Shown here: piece by piece, positions 12,646 to 25,684 of the stretch
Position numbering within the stretch: position 1 is the first letter of the stretch
Layout: the number at the start of each line of letters is the position of its first letter
Assembly: GCF_034190915.1 (NCBI RefSeq)
Contig: NW_026947484.1
Location: 70,883,482 to 70,947,481, forward strand
Direction: 5' to 3'
Origin: Cavia porcellus
Taxonomy: Eukaryota > Chordata > Mammalia > Rodentia > Caviidae
Length of the DNA stretch: 64,000 nucleotides
Notes under the pieces: model-generated
What the model saw: only the letters and a program-made list of their open reading frames with translations
What the model was told of the DNA's origin: nothing
Databases searched by the model: none
Made by a program: the position numbers and the translations under genes

Positions 12646-15140
12646 CATGAAAATTATAAGCAATTGAGTTGGAAATTGCACCTTAAAGCCATATAATTAA
12701 ATCACAAAGATAGACAACAAAAAACATGTAAAATAAAAGGTATAAAAGAGTGAAAGGTAAGTTTATTTTGACATATTTTTAAGATAAAAGTATATGATAT
12801 AGCACAGACATTTTCTTACAGGCATTGAAAAATTTTGCAGCTAGAGGTCAGAAAAAAATGGGCAAACTTTCACTTAAATAATCAAGGTCTGGATGAAACA
12901 CACTGAAATAAGAATGTTATCTGATTTCCACTTCAGAGATGCTGATTTATTTTGCGTAGGTCAGGATCATAGCATTAGTGTTTTTTGTGTATCTGTGTTT
13001 TCTCTTAAACTCTCTGGATAGCCAAGACTGAGAAAAAACTGACTGCAGTTTTTTATATCGAATATTTTAAGATAAAAATTATTTCTGTTAAATAATAGAG
13101 CTAGAAATATCTTATGTAAATGCATACAACATGAATTTATTGAAAAATTACAAACTTGCCACTTTGTACCAATATGTTAAATAAAAGGTTTATGTAAGAT
13201 AGCTACAGATTGAAAGCATTCTTTTCTTCAGGATTTAGTCTAAATTTCTTTCTTATGAAATTAATACATCAGACAATGAATCTATAATAAACACTGCCTG
13301 GCACAGGTTGAATAATATTTTCTATTAGTGCATTTCACTCTAGTTTGCATCTGAAATTGCAATTATGTTGGCAAGTTCCTTGTGTTAATGGATTTCCACC
13401 AAATTACATGCTTCCATTATGAAACAGAACACTGGGTTGGATTATGAATGAATATTTCACTTCCAAATTTTTGATAACTAAGATCTTTCTTCAAAGTCTG
13501 GTACACATGGCAGAGCAACCAAGTCAAGTTTGGGGCTGAGGTTCATTAACAGAGATTTGCAAATTGAAGGCAAAAATCCCTCATCTTCACCTTAAACCTT
13601 CGCAGCGCATTTCACATGTAAAAACTAGGTCACAGCTCTTTAAGAGAAACCTATAGGTTTTCCCGTCATTTTAACAAGTCCATAACAATTCCATTCTTAG
13701 ACTTAAAAAAAAAAAAAAAAAAAAAAAAGGAAAGTATATAAAATGCTGGAAGGCAGGTCAGTACATTCTAACACATTAAAACTGTCAAAAGTGCCAGCAG
13801 AACTCAACTAGCAGGTTTGTGAAGGGAAGATCTACATTAGTTTATATCCAAAAGGTTAAGACCACACTTAGATGTTTACCAAAGGAGGCACACTTGCCTG
13901 ATTGAAAGTGTGCAAGATCTGGAGGCAGAGCGACTGAATTCCAACCTTATTGTACCCCTTATTTTTGACATTTTGGGGAAAGCAGTTAGTAACAAAATCT
14001 CCGTTAGAGCCTTGAGTTGGATCCAAACCAGTATCTACTTCACCTAGCACAGTTATGTTAAAAATAAAATGTAATGTTCACAAGCAGATAATTTATACAC
14101 CTATGCTACCTACTGACAATAGGTATAATATGATATTGATTACATACCATATATGGCTATGTGCTATGAACTCATAACCCTGTTGAAAATTATAGATGTA
14201 TTATTAAGCTTGTTTTAAGTAAACTTATTAAAGACATGGTTACATATATAAAATAACATAGAACTCTTACTTTAAAAGTCTATGAATGGTACAATTCATC
14301 TTAGACCCAAGAAAAACATGGAACTTTGACCTTAAAAATATGAAAGACTTGTGGACTGTTTGGGCCATTCTGGAGGAAAAAATTATTTAATAGTGAATAG
14401 TAATGCTAGTCTTTTGCAAAAAAATGAAATTCAAAAAATATTTCTCCTTCAAACAACTATAAAAATTAAAAAGTCCATAATAAATCCGCATATGTATACA
14501 AATTTCAGGAGAGAAATTTTTGAATTAAGGTATTTTAATTTTCTAAATGTTTCAATGCTACTTAATGTTAAGTCTCAGAACACAAACCCATTTTTTACTT
14601 GAATAACTTTAAAATGTATATAAATCATTCCTATTGTACTTTGTGGCTCTATTATGGGACTATTTGCTTTTGCTTCCACTAAACGATAGACTTCAGCAGA
14701 TCTGTGTTCAACCAGCACTGCCTTTTTGTGGGCCACAAAGTACATAGTTAAAACTCAAAAAATAAATGGATGAAAGCTTTATTGTTCTTATATCACTTTA
14801 ATGATACAAATACAAAAATACAATTATTTTCAAAAGATATCACTTACAAGTTTTTTGAAAACTACAGATAATCATTATTTTAATGATTTACCAGTTAGTT
14901 GTTTCAATCCTTTTATCAGAAAATATTTTATTGAAATATTTTATTGAAATGAGTAACTTTTGCTAGAATTCAAAGGAATCTAATATAAAGTGTTTTAAAC
15001 CCAGCACAGTTCCTGACAAAAAGTGTTTGACAAATGCGACAAAAAATGACGTTGAAGAAAATGATGATTAAAAAATAAAGAAGTGCTTTTTTTCATCCCT
15101 CTGATCTCAGCCCAATCATATTATAAACTTTTTTACAGTG
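12646..15140. other. AT-rich non-coding sequence
   Basis: No gene is recognised. It holds a 24-bp A-run at 13705-13728, a possible MIR/L2 tail near 13285-13330 ('acactgcctggcacaggtt') and a small tandem duplication of 'atattttattgaa' at about 14933-14958. Confidence 0.5.
13705..13728. repeat. Poly-A run
   Basis: 24 consecutive A residues. Confidence 0.95.
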
Positions 15141-15144
15141 TGGT

Positions 15145-15217
15145 ACAGTTACTCATAAGCATTTGTTAGGCAAATGCATGACACCCTGGTTTCAATTCCT
15201 GGCACTAGTGAAAGATT
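15145..15217 (+). repeat. Diverged tRNA-derived (ID-like) SINE
   Basis: 'tcataagcatttgttaggc' and 'ctggtttcaattcctggca' match the body and the B-box of the ID-like SINEs found elsewhere in the window. The A-box part is poor. Confidence 0.5.
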
Positions 15218-15229
15218 CTTTTTTTGTTA

Positions 15230-17480
15230 ATCATGGAAAATAATTTTAGGATTTTCACCAAATTCAGACAGTCCTACTATATATGTCAGTGCTTTCCATG
15301 ATTCTTTCATTATCCATTTCCCAAAATAGGATCTCTCCTTTATTTGGGTTTTTTGTTCTTTTTTAATAAAATTTTCCTTTATCATGTAAATTGTGATGGA
15401 CACAAAAGCCTCCACTTTTACGTGGACAGATGAAACTATCATTGTAGATTTCATTTTATTGCTATTAGCAAATGAGAATTCAATTAGCAAAGACCTAGAA
15501 ATAATATGTCTGAATTTAAAATTAATGTGCATTAAAATTGCCAAAAATGACTTCTTATGAATTTCCTATTTTGTTTAGCACTCATAAGTTCATAACCTTC
15601 ATCAGAATTCTTCTGGGTACTTTCCCCTGCTTTCCATGCTGATAAAATCTCATACAGCCACAGTTCATGGAAAACAACAAACTTAAGTGACCATACTTTA
15701 TAAGTTTTATGTCATTTGGATTAGGCGTACATCCAAATGACATAAAAATTTTCAGCTTTGTACAAATGGAAGTGAAATCGAATGATTTTTCACGTAACAA
15801 ATATTTCTTCAAAAAAAGGGTTTGAAGTGGCCAGAGGTGTTTCCTGATGCTAAGCCTGTGTATCTCTGTGGACAGCTGAGGAATAAGTTTAGCTGAGTCC
15901 TGGAGTGTGCTCATTTGCTGTTTCATGTGTGGCTGAAGGAAGGAGCCTAGGAAGAATTAGGGTCATCAGTAGCCAATCAGCTCAGCCTATATGCCCATAA
16001 TCTTAAAAAAATTCCTAACACAGCAGATGCCATGTTGGCATTTCCCAAGTCTAAAACACACTGACTCCATAGGCAACAGAAAGTTAGAAAAGAAAACCAA
16101 GCAACATTTCTTTGACTGACTTTCTGTCTGAAGCAGAAATAGTAGCCCAGGGCTACTGCTAGTCTAAATGAAAGACCTGCAAATTAAGAGGCAACCTGTG
16201 ATCTGATGATAGTGCTAAACTACATGATTTCCATCCACTGTTAAGTAATTCACCTTAATGTCAAACAAATAAAAATTTTATAACCACTAAATTCAGTTGT
16301 TCTTAAGAGTATGGACAAGTCAACATCATTCCATACCACAGCTGAATGAACGACTGAATAAGGGTATAAACTGTGACCAAATAGTTTCAACTTTTGACAG
16401 AACAGATAGACATAACCTTTCCTGTTTTCCAGTCTTGGGGTAATATAATTCTTGCCCAAATGTTTTAGATATGTCACAATTTCATTGTATCTGAAGTCTT
16501 GCAAACATCTTTTTGAAATCATGTACAAGACCTGTGTAAAAAATTTAAAATCTGAATGGAAAAAGGAAATTTCTGTTATGAAAAATAGGAGCCTTGAACT
16601 TATAAAGAGAACAAGTATTTGAATTCTAAAGCAGCCTATACATCACTAGATACTACGCTGATATTTATCATATATATGCTTTCAAATATAACTATCAGAG
16701 ACTATTAATTTGTCCATAAAGTCCTTTTTATAAGAATCACATAAAATGTAGATCATTTTTTGCTAACTCTATCAAATGCCTTATCTGAGCTAATTATTTC
16801 CATCTCTTTACTGAACATTAGTTCATTATATCATTTGAAATCCAGTTTCTGCCACAGAAATTATTTTAAGACCACTATTTTCCATTCTTTCTTGGCTGAA
16901 TACATTTTGCTCAGAATAAAAGTCATAGAAAAAAGTCCTTGGCTGCATAAAAGTGCTTTGTTGGTGCTTTTGAACTCCCCAGTCGCGTACTACAAAGAGT
17001 CCGGCTCTCTGCCTCTCACCCCGCTAGAACAGAAACGGGGCCTTTTGTGGACCTTGATATACAGGATACATTACTGAGTGCCTTTAAAAGCTTTGTGAAC
17101 CTTGATGGAAATCAGAGGTGAAAATGACAGTTCAAATGTCTGGTCTGGGTTGAAAAGATCCATGGTAATATATTTTTCTTCATAACAGATGCAGATAGAA
17201 TAGTGAGAGTTGTTCTACCAGTAAAGCCAGGCTCCGACTTCTGATCACCGCACTTTGTACTTCCAAAGCCACAGTCCAGCGGACTCAGAGAGCTGACTCA
17301 CTCGGGGAAGGTGCTGCTGTGAGCGAGGAACCTTAAGCACGCTTACCAAGGCCAGAGAAGATCCGGAAAGCAAAGCCTTGAAGTTCTGAGATGAATTTTG
17401 GGTTCAAGCCACCTATTTTAACAATCACTCAGTAATCGCGATTCAGGTACTGACACCAATCTTAAAGATATTTGCACTTT
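15230..17480. other. AT-rich non-coding sequence
   Basis: No gene is recognised. Open frames at 15227-15544, 15582-15926 and 16250-16528 (all -) show no family motif. A perfect 17-bp inverted repeat lies at 15705-15747 (listed separately). Base composition becomes more GC-rich from about 16980. Confidence 0.5.
15705..15747. repeat. Perfect 17-bp inverted repeat (hairpin)
   Basis: The left arm 15705-15721 and right arm 15731-15747 are exact reverse complements, separated by a 9-bp loop (taggcgtac). Confidence 0.9.
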
Positions 17481-17974
17481 CAGGGCTTGCCCCAGCTGGT
17501 GCAGGGGTCAAAATAGGAACCCTCCAAGTATCAGTTTCCTGGAGAATGAAGCTGGAGCTCTCGCAGTAGGGCCACTGGGCAAATCAGCAGTACAGTGGCC
17601 ATCATGAGGAGCTGGACAAACCTGACCTGTTACAGAGCCTTCAAACCTGACCTGCTCACGGATGAGCAATACACAAAATAAATGCCGACTGAAGGTCATG
17701 AGTGTCTGTGTGCCTGGCGGAAGCGTGGCTGCCACCTCTGTGGTCCCACAGCAAGCATCAGTTAGCAAGATGAAGGCATCCACATAACAGGCCAGAAGAG
17801 GAAGTTTCCCTAGAGCAGCTACAGGCCAGGCTGACCCCCAGGACGTTTGCATTTGCTGGGGACTTAGAAATTCCATCAACCCCCAATCACAGCAGACTTT
17901 AGTTCCCCCTACCTTCCATATTCCACACACATCACTCTTTTGACCAGTTCTAATTCTAAAATGTACATGAATCA
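17481..17974. other. GC-richer non-coding block, no gene assigned
   Basis: A 157-codon reverse-strand frame (17508-17981) spans this block. Its composition is Cys/Leu/Thr-rich without a recognisable domain, and no splice-site arrangement or repeats support it. I treat it as a chance frame in GC-richer DNA. A protein search would be decisive. Confidence 0.4.
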
Positions 17975-17980
17975 TTGTCA

Positions 17981-18021
17981 AAAAAAAGATAGAAAGAAAA
18001 AAGAAAAGAAAGAAAGAAAAA
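17981..18021. repeat. (GAAA)n low-complexity tract
   Basis: An A-run followed by imperfect gaaa units. Confidence 0.85.
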
Positions 18022-18262
18022 TTGATTTCCTGTTTAACTAAGTGAACAGTAGTGCACTTCCCAAGGGTTTTCTTCTCAAACGCACTGTTACAATTATATA
18101 TTCATATAAATAGAAACGAAAGACCCTTGTGTATTCTTCCAAGATGAGCATGTTGATCCTTTCTCTGACTGAACAATGGAAATACTGTGTACCTCACGAA
18201 ATAGGTTACATATATTGATGTAATGTTATTCTGGTAGCATATCTTTGTCTAGGACACGAAAA

Positions 18263-18264
<2 letters not shown>

Positions 18265-18304
<40 letters not shown>
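18265..18304. repeat. (GT)n microsatellite
   Basis: 20 uninterrupted GT dinucleotides, immediately 5' of a reverse-strand B1 element. Confidence 0.97.
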
Positions 18305-18307
<3 letters not shown>

Positions 18308-18310
18308 TTG

Positions 18311-18440
18311 CTTTGGTTTTTGAAACAGAATCTCTTTAATAGTTCATGCTGGCTTTGAACTCACTGTATATCCCACATTGATCTCAAACTCTCAGCAATC
18401 TTCTCCTCTCAGCCTCCTGAGTACTAGGATAAGTTTGTAA
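18311..18440 (-). repeat. B1 SINE
   Basis: The reverse complement reads as a 7SL-derived B1: 'cagcctcctgagtactagg' on the + strand is the complement of the 5' body, and 'tgctggctttgaactcact' followed by 'tgatctcaaactctcagca' shows the internal B1 duplication. The copy is moderately diverged. Confidence 0.75.
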
Positions 18441-18444
18441 ACTC

Positions 18445-18955
18445 CCTTGTAGACAAAACAGCAGCTATTTTTTGTAATTAATCTTTTGCCTTAACAGTAA
18501 GTTCCAGTAATAATAGAATTATGTTTTCATTGCATATAGTAGCTTATTTAGTGCAAGTTTTCATCTCTCTTTCATTAAAATGTAAAGAGTTAAATCACTC
18601 ACATCCCTTCTGATAATGATTTAAAATCGTAGGGATGGGTCTGGACCACTCTCCATGCTGTTCTCTATTTCCATGGTCATTTTTCAAAAATAATTCATCT
18701 TTTCTGATCTTTGTTTTGAACTACAAATACTCCTAATACTAATGGCTTGGTCATGATTTCCAGTTGTCAGAATTACACAAGTGCTGTATCCTCCTCCCTA
18801 ACTTTATATTTCTGTTAACCATCCTACAATTCAACATTCCTCGAGAGCCTGAAAGACCTTTACTGTGGAAACACCCCTGTATAATTAACAGTAAGATCAA
18901 AACCCAGAATCTCACTGCAGCTCAGAAGCTCCTCTGAACTCTGTTCACCTCTGTA
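18445..18955. other. Non-coding sequence, nothing recognised
   Basis: AT-rich single-copy-looking DNA without gene signals. Confidence 0.5.
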
Positions 18956-18959
18956 ACCC

Positions 18960-19370
18960 ATGCAAAGGGTGTCATTATTGTGGTACAGAGTAGTAATAAT
19001 TGTCCCTATTTTTGAGCTCCATAAATAGAACATACAGCATGGATTTCTTTGTACCTAACTTCCTTTATTCAACAGGATGTAAGTTACTCTGTCATTGCTG
19101 GATGCCTTGATAGTTTCCATCCTTAATCAGTCAGTACTGCCACGAATATTTTAATAGGTATTTTAATGAGCACATGTATATTTGTCCATGGGACAAATGA
19201 CTAGAAATGAAATATGGGATTACAGGATTATTAGATATTGCCAGATAATGAAACACTTTATTGAAAATAGCTGTGTACACAAACATATCTCCCAATGATG
19301 GAAATCAGAATTCTGATGGTTTGTCCTCATTCTCACCAACACTTGGTGGCTTTATCTTCATCTCTTTTAT
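18960..19370 (-). repeat. Old L1-type 3' end
   Basis: The antisense of an L1 3' UTR is suggested by 'ttccttattcaacaggat'-like text, 'ggatgccttgatagtttcc', 'atatttgtccatgggacaa' and 'ctcattctcaccaacactt', in the order of an L1 3' region read backwards. Strongly decayed. Confidence 0.5.
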
Positions 19371-19394
19371 TTTTATGTACTTATTTAATTTAGT

Positions 19395-19443
19395 GCTGGA
19401 AATAAAACCACAGGTTCTACCATGAGCAACATCTCCAGCCCCT
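19395..19443 (-). repeat. Truncated ID-like SINE
   Basis: 'gtgctggaaataaaaccac' and 'acatctccagcccc' are the complements of the 3' and 5' parts of the ID-like SINE. The middle is deleted. Confidence 0.55.
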
Positions 19444-19444
19444 A

Positions 19445-20440
19445 TTTATTCTTTTTGTTCACCTGTTCTCTCCACAAGTATGATAAGTCAGTGTGATTTT
19501 AAAGTGAAAATCCTTGATGAGATTTTGAACTTAAACATATTCTATGTCTTATCTTAGGCCAAAGAGTTGAAGAATCAGACTTCAATCCAAGTATCTGTGT
19601 GAGAATGATTTACTGAGGGAGCAATCCCCAGAGAAACAAGTGAGGAGGAGAATCTGGATGGATAGCTAGAAAAAACAAGAGTGTAGTTTCAGTTAAACCC
19701 CAGAATGCATCTCACCCTGCAGCCTATAAATCCTGATAGAATCAATTTATCATTACTATCCCGATGCGTACTGTGTTTTCTGTCCTGCTTAATGAGTTTT
19801 AGCACACAGTAGAAGTCATGGAGATACTCTCCTGCTTTCTTGGGAAATACACACTGTTTCCTTTTGGAGAGTTTAAAACCCAGTACTTCCAGAACTGATT
19901 TTTTGTGTGGGTACTACAGGACACAAGATTAGTTTTTCCTTATAAACATCTAATTTGGCTGACATTGTATAATGAAAATATTTTTCCTCTCTGTCATTTT
20001 CATTTGCAAGTTTTCTAAAAATTATCTGTTCCCATACTTGTATTTCCTTTGCATCACTCAGGTACCGCTGTTGCTCTCTAATCAAATGGACTTCTCAGCT
20101 ACATCTTAGAAGTCACATTATTGTTTGAAAAAGGGCTGGGGAGAAGGTACTGTATTAGACAACATGTGATTCTTAGAACAAGAGCAAGTGATTGTGGGTT
20201 TTTAACTTCAAAAATGATAATCCAATAAAAGACGTGATATTTGAAATCATTTATGTTGCACTAACTGCTTAACCCCAAGGGCTTCCTAAAAACTAATCTC
20301 ATGATCTGCTAACGCAGGAGAAAGATCAAAACATTCAACCTTTAGTTCCCACCTGTTTCCTGGTCAATCTGACACAGGGGAATGGAACTCCCAGCCTACA
20401 AGGTGTCTGATATGAGTGAGTATTCTCTAAAATTGAAGAA
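19445..20440. other. Non-coding sequence, nothing recognised
   Basis: No exon-like or repeat signature is recognised. The 70-codon reverse frame at 19873-20085 is unsupported. Confidence 0.45.
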
Positions 20441-20444
20441 TGAA

Positions 20445-21260
20445 CTCTAGGAACAACAGAGGTTAAGAGCAGTATATATTATCAAGAGAAAGCTTCTCTC
20501 TGAGAAAGAGACAGAAGGGGCCCCAAGTGGGTTGTCTTTTCTAGACACTTTTATAGAGTACAACCACAAAGTGAGGCAGGTCTAAGATGGGGAAAACATG
20601 GGAAATTGCAAGGTGGGCATCAGATGGGACAGAACTATGCTCAACAAGATTTACTGTTCAGGTAAAGTTGATTGAACTGGGGACAAATGGGGAAACCAGT
20701 CAGAGTCACACAGCAAGCAGGCATGTTTAAAGAGCAGTGACTACTGCTATAGGGGGTTGGGATTTTGATTCCTGGTTTCCTCGGGGTGACAGGAAGTGTA
20801 TGGATTGATGTGTTTCATCTTTTGTCTTGAGGCCTGGCTCACAGCAGGTGGTCTCTATCTCCCCCACAGTTGCAAGGTATCTGGGCTTCTGCACTGGTTC
20901 CTTCCAGGGCCCAGCCCTGTCTGGCTGCCTATAATATTTCTATCTAACTTAGTTGCCTGTTACAGAATGTACTGTCGGGTTGCACACCTGTGAGCTCTTA
21001 AATGGCCCCTGAACCTCTATCTCCTGGGAATACTCTTAGGCAAGGCAGGCAGTTCTCCAGCCTAGGGAAAGAGCGGTCATTTCACAAATGTCTTTAACTG
21101 GTGGGAACCTGCAGGGGCTTGTCCTTGCAGCCCAGTGCTGAGTAGGAAAGCAAAGAAGAGAAGACCAGAAGTCAGGCCCAGGAGGTTTTCAGCAGTTTTA
21201 CTAGCCACACAGAAAAACACACACAGGGAGTTTTCCTGAGATGCAGAAAAGCAGGTCCTG
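20445..21260. repeat. Possible old LTR-like block
   Basis: This GC-richer stretch contains segments typical of old LTR-type sequences ('gagaaagagacagaagggg', 'gttttactagccacacaga') and ends before an AT-rich region. No paired LTR, primer site or retroviral protein was found, so this is tentative. The + frame at 20796-20993 is Cys/Leu-rich without a motif. Confidence 0.25.
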
Positions 21261-21264
21261 TGAC

Positions 21265-22550
21265 TTCTGGCTTCTATTTATTTGAAGGTATTTTTGTTTA
21301 AAAAAAATTTGTTTTTTTAAATTCAGATTTAAAACATTTTATCTTCTTTCAGATAGCCAGCACTTGAAATTGTATTTCAAGTTTCATGAACATTGTTTGC
21401 TCTTTGGATGGTGTTTGCTTAGAAGTTTAGAATTCCACCACTTGTTTTTTTCCTTGCCCTAACCCTGATGGCGATTTACATGGAATAAGTTGGCATGGAT
21501 GGGAAGTCAAGAAACAAAAGGAATGAAGGCAAATGCTTGATTTAAATGAGGCCCACTACGTGGGAGTGGCAGGCTGAAGATGGGTCTGATAATCTTTTAG
21601 TGAGATGTAAATAGTAGAAAACAGACTTTTGTAACGCGGCCAGTAGAAAATGTCACAGTTGAACTTTGAATCTCCTGTAGTTCTTTTTCCAGTCTGAGTT
21701 GTGAGAAGTCCAGAGCTCGTGTTTCTAAAGCGCTGAGTTTCTGACCATCTGTGAAACACCTTTTGAAACTACCCTATGCTGATTCTCGGTGGGATATTGG
21801 ATGCATCCACATGGTCTCCTCTTTAATATTCTCTGGAACATTGCTTTGTCAATGCAATAGTGAACTCAGGTGCAAGAAATCATCAACTGAGTGGCTGAAA
21901 ATATTTTTACTGATTTTCCAGTACTGAATCAGAAGTTTGGGGACTGGTGTGCATCATCTGACCTGGTCCCTCACATATACAACCAAATTTTTTCACCATA
22001 CAGACTGTGTCTTGGATTTTGATAATATGATATTATTTATTTTTAATAATTGGTATATTTAAATATACAAAGAGTAGATTTGGAAAAATAGATCTAAATA
22101 TAGTAAAACATAGATAAAGAGGGAAAACTCTGAAATGTAAGCAATAGGAATTGGAAAAGTTAAAGCCCCCACACTGCTAAAATAGAAAGGATTTTGCCCT
22201 AAATGGGACGCTGCAGTGGTGGGAGGCTGGGAGGCAGTTCCAAGGGTCTCTATCTTGAGGTCACCTTCCCTGCTCCTAGGCAATTTACTTATGGCGTGAA
22301 ATGAATTCCAGTGGGCTACCTGTGTATCAGTAATGCCCCTTAGGCTCCACCTAAATCTAAGCTTTATATATGCCTCAATCACACGTGCCTGGCAGAGAGA
22401 AAAGCCAGTCCTCAGTGGTCAGGGTTCTCTCTCCACATTCTTAAAATAGGGGCCACTTTTATTTCATATTTCTCTGTTTAGCCGCACCGAAAATTCTATC
22501 AAAAATCACACACCCAGTAGCTCTTTAATAACTTAGGGCACAATGAGTTC
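21265..22550. other. Non-coding sequence, nothing recognised
   Basis: AT-rich with a slightly GC-richer patch at 22180-22350. No family was recognised. The reverse frame 22059-22382 has no motif. Confidence 0.45.
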
Positions 22551-22555
22551 TTTCA

Positions 22556-22680
22556 TTTGTTTGTTTTGTTGTTTTGAAACAGTCTCCATTGATACCCAGG
22601 ATAGTCTCAGAACACAGTCCACTTCACTCAGGCTTCAAAGTGCTGTGATCATAGACATGTATCACCCTCCTGCCTGGGTT
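22556..22680 (-). repeat. B1 SINE, diverged
   Basis: 'ttgttttgaaacagtctcc', 'tcaggcttcaaagtgctgt' and 'gacatgtatcaccctcct' are in the order of a reverse-complemented B1. Confidence 0.65.
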
Positions 22681-22689
22681 CACATCATA

Positions 22690-23720
22690 ATGAACTAAAG
22701 CTGAAAAGCACAATTAGGAAATAAAACAATTCCAAGAGATTTATGACTTCAACAGGTGAGGGTTCAAGGGTACTTCCAAAGCAATGCCTCTCCAATGGAA
22801 GAATGGAGGTTTTTATTCAAGAAACCTGCACATATTTATATGAGAAAGTACTTTTGGGGTGGGCTTGTTCCTAAAACTGCTTGGTTTAAAGTCATAGCTG
22901 AAGGAAGATGGTAGACACATTTCTGACAATATTCATCTTAAGGTCATGTAAAAGGCTATGATGATAGACACAAATGATTAAAAGGCTATGATGTTAGACA
23001 CAAATGCTTTGGGGTATGCTCAGTGCAGGCTCATAAGGATGGCAAGCACAGCTTCGTCTGGGTTTAATCACTTTTACATTATAAGCATCCAAGGTTCATT
23101 CTAGGTTCGTAAAAGAGTAAATTATGATGCTCAGTGACTGTCCTCAGTTTTCCAACCATAGCTAAAACAAAAAGAAAAGAAATCGGGAAGCACATGCATG
23201 CAGTAGTTTGCCTCTAATGTGCCTGCCTATGTTAGTGGCTAAACAGCTCCAGGATTCCAGAAGAAGAACTCAGGCCAAGCGATCAATCACAAACAAAAAT
23301 GCTCCTACCTCACAGAGTGCCTAACTGGCAGTGATGGGTGTGGATGGAAAGCAGGAGGGAATGGTGGTTGCTGAGTTCTTTATTTTCAAATCAATCAAAA
23401 AGTATTAAAAATGCCTGTAGGACTGTAGCTTTTCCCAGCCTAAGTGAAGCTTCAGATACTTCAGAAGTCCTTGGGAGAAGGACAGGAAGCCCTGCAAAAA
23501 TATCCATGCAGCCATGTCTGGTTTGGCTGCTGGCCTCTGTAATGGGATTGAAGCAGGGGGTGGAGTCAAGCAGTGGGCAGTTTGCAAGACAGTACACACT
23601 GGCTAATGACATTTCATCCTACACTGTGCCTTTGTGTCAAGAATGTCTGAGAAAATGTACTTCCAGGTGGCCGGAATTCATCGCCTCATTTTAGAAGCAA
23701 TGGCCAACTTCATTTCCATT
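22690..23720. other. Non-coding sequence of possible LTR origin
   Basis: The stretch carries 'tttattcaagaaacctgca' and a pattern of short GC-richer blocks like an old reverse-oriented LTR, but no family could be assigned. It includes the 30-bp tandem duplication at 22950-23009. Overlapping frames at 23338-23694 (+) and 23391-23612 (-) have no recognisable domain. Confidence 0.3.
22950..23009 (+). repeat. 30-bp tandem duplication, two copies
   Basis: Two adjacent 30-bp units begin 'aaaaggctatgatg' and contain 'agacacaaatg'. They differ at very few positions. Confidence 0.9.
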
Positions 23721-23724
23721 GCTA

Positions 23725-25680
23725 AAAGATCATGAATGGTGTAACTGGCCTTCAGGCTGTGTAGAAACAGAAATTCAAGCAATCCACAATTTGTTGTAAC
23801 TATTTCTCTATTCTGACAAGACTCAACACCTTATCCTTCTCAGAATCCCAAAGAACCCATCGGATTCTCTGACTCCCCAAATCTTTCTATCTTACAGTGT
23901 CATTTGATCCAAAATAATCCTTTCTCCAGCTGTAAAACATCTCTATTCTTTTCTGCACAGACAGATATAGATGAATTGATATACAGATACACAAATAAAT
24001 ATGATCTATATTTATAGTGATATATGTGTGTTGAGCATATATTTTTAAGGTACTTTTGATTGTTTGATACTTTTTAATGAAAATATACTAAGAATAGCAC
24101 ATGTTCTTCAACTGAGTATAATATTCTACATAATTTCAATGAAATTATGTGTACTATTTTTGTATTTGTTTTATCTATTAGTTATGGAGAGTTGTATTGA
24201 AATATCCTTACATAAAGTTATAGAAGTCTAAATTTCTTTGTCTAAAAATTTTTGCTTTTGCATTGTAGCTGTATGTGACTGATAGAATATTGTTATACAT
24301 ATTGAAGTACATGAACATTTTATCAGAATGTGATAGTTTGATCTTAAATTTATCACTTTTTAAAACATAAGTTGGCTGATACTAATATAAAGAATGTATG
24401 TATTGTATTTTCTCCTTAATATTTTAGTGTGTGTCTCCATAAATAAATCATATCTGACTTTTGAAAATCTGACCATCTTTGTTTTTTAAGGGACATAGCA
24501 GATGCTGTAGGTTGCCGTCCTTCTTGCCATGATTTACTGTTTCTGAGTACCGACCCCTCAGTAAAAAAGCCAAAGTGCTTTGTCTAAGAGCTTCCTCTGG
24601 CTTCTGAGCAATGTTAGCCAGCACACTGCAAGTTCCTGAGGTAGATGCCTAGAAGCGGCTCTCATGCAATGAAGTATAAAACTGTGGAATCCAGGGTGTA
24701 GCTCCTTCACTGAGGAGCAACCTTTAAAGGAGTTACATTCACTCTCCTACAGATTCTCCACAAGGTGGAACCTCAATTGCCCAAAGCTCTTCCCATCTCC
24801 TAATTCCTCTCTAGCATCAACTCTCAAACTAATGACCACTTACCATTTTTCTTGATACCTGTCTCTGAGAAAATCCAAAGACCACTAACAAGTTTAAACT
24901 ATGTTGATGTTGATTACTAAAAGTTTGGATTTATGTTTGCCATCTCTTTCTTGCATTTGTCCCACATAAAATTTTTTCTTCTTCTCCTTCTTTATTGTTT
25001 ATTTCTCTCTCTTGTCTCAATTTGTCTGTTTTTTTTTCTGTTGCTATACCCTTTTTCTTTCTGCTATTTTTGATGTGATCTCTGATTTTTCCTATGGATA
25101 ATCTAATATGTTTTAGAGAATGGTGCTAAATTAACACTTAGACATGTTTAAATTCATAACTGAACTGTGAACAGGTGGTAATACACATATCATGGACCGA
25201 ACATCCATTTTATTTTATCATAGATTATTTAAGCCATTATTTTTATATGCAACATGAATTTATACTGTGCAGAACATAAAAGGTATAAAGTTATATTTTA
25301 TGACCATGTTGGGCTTTGCAGATCTTGCATTCTACTGAGAGCAGTGTCGGCTAAGTCACAAATTTCCTCAAGCTTTCTTATTGTCTTACAATCAGAGTTT
25401 TTCTACAAAAGTTCTTGGAAAGTTTTAAATTGATCATTCTATTGAGGCAAAACTATACTATTTCTACTTAAATAACAGAGCACAATTAAGCACAGTTCTT
25501 TCTTAAAGAAATCTGTTGAGGTCTAGGAAATTCTCCCAGGCTTCTTCCTGTCCTTATTGTGCTCAAAATTACAGATTGCTTGGCTCTAATGCTAGCAGGT
25601 CAGTGCAGGTCTACACACAGCTTTCAAGAAAAATGGCTCTCCCAGTGGTAGCAAATATTGCTATAACTATTTATCTTAAA
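23725..25680. other. AT-rich non-coding sequence
   Basis: No gene is recognised. There is a pyrimidine-rich patch at 24965-25065 and a more balanced block at 24500-24850 of unknown origin. Confidence 0.45.
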
Positions 25681-25684
25681 CATG

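Noticed and set aside
17508..17981. 157-codon reverse-strand open frame as a possible gene
   Set aside because: No recognisable domain or splice context; it looks like a chance frame in a GC-richer block.
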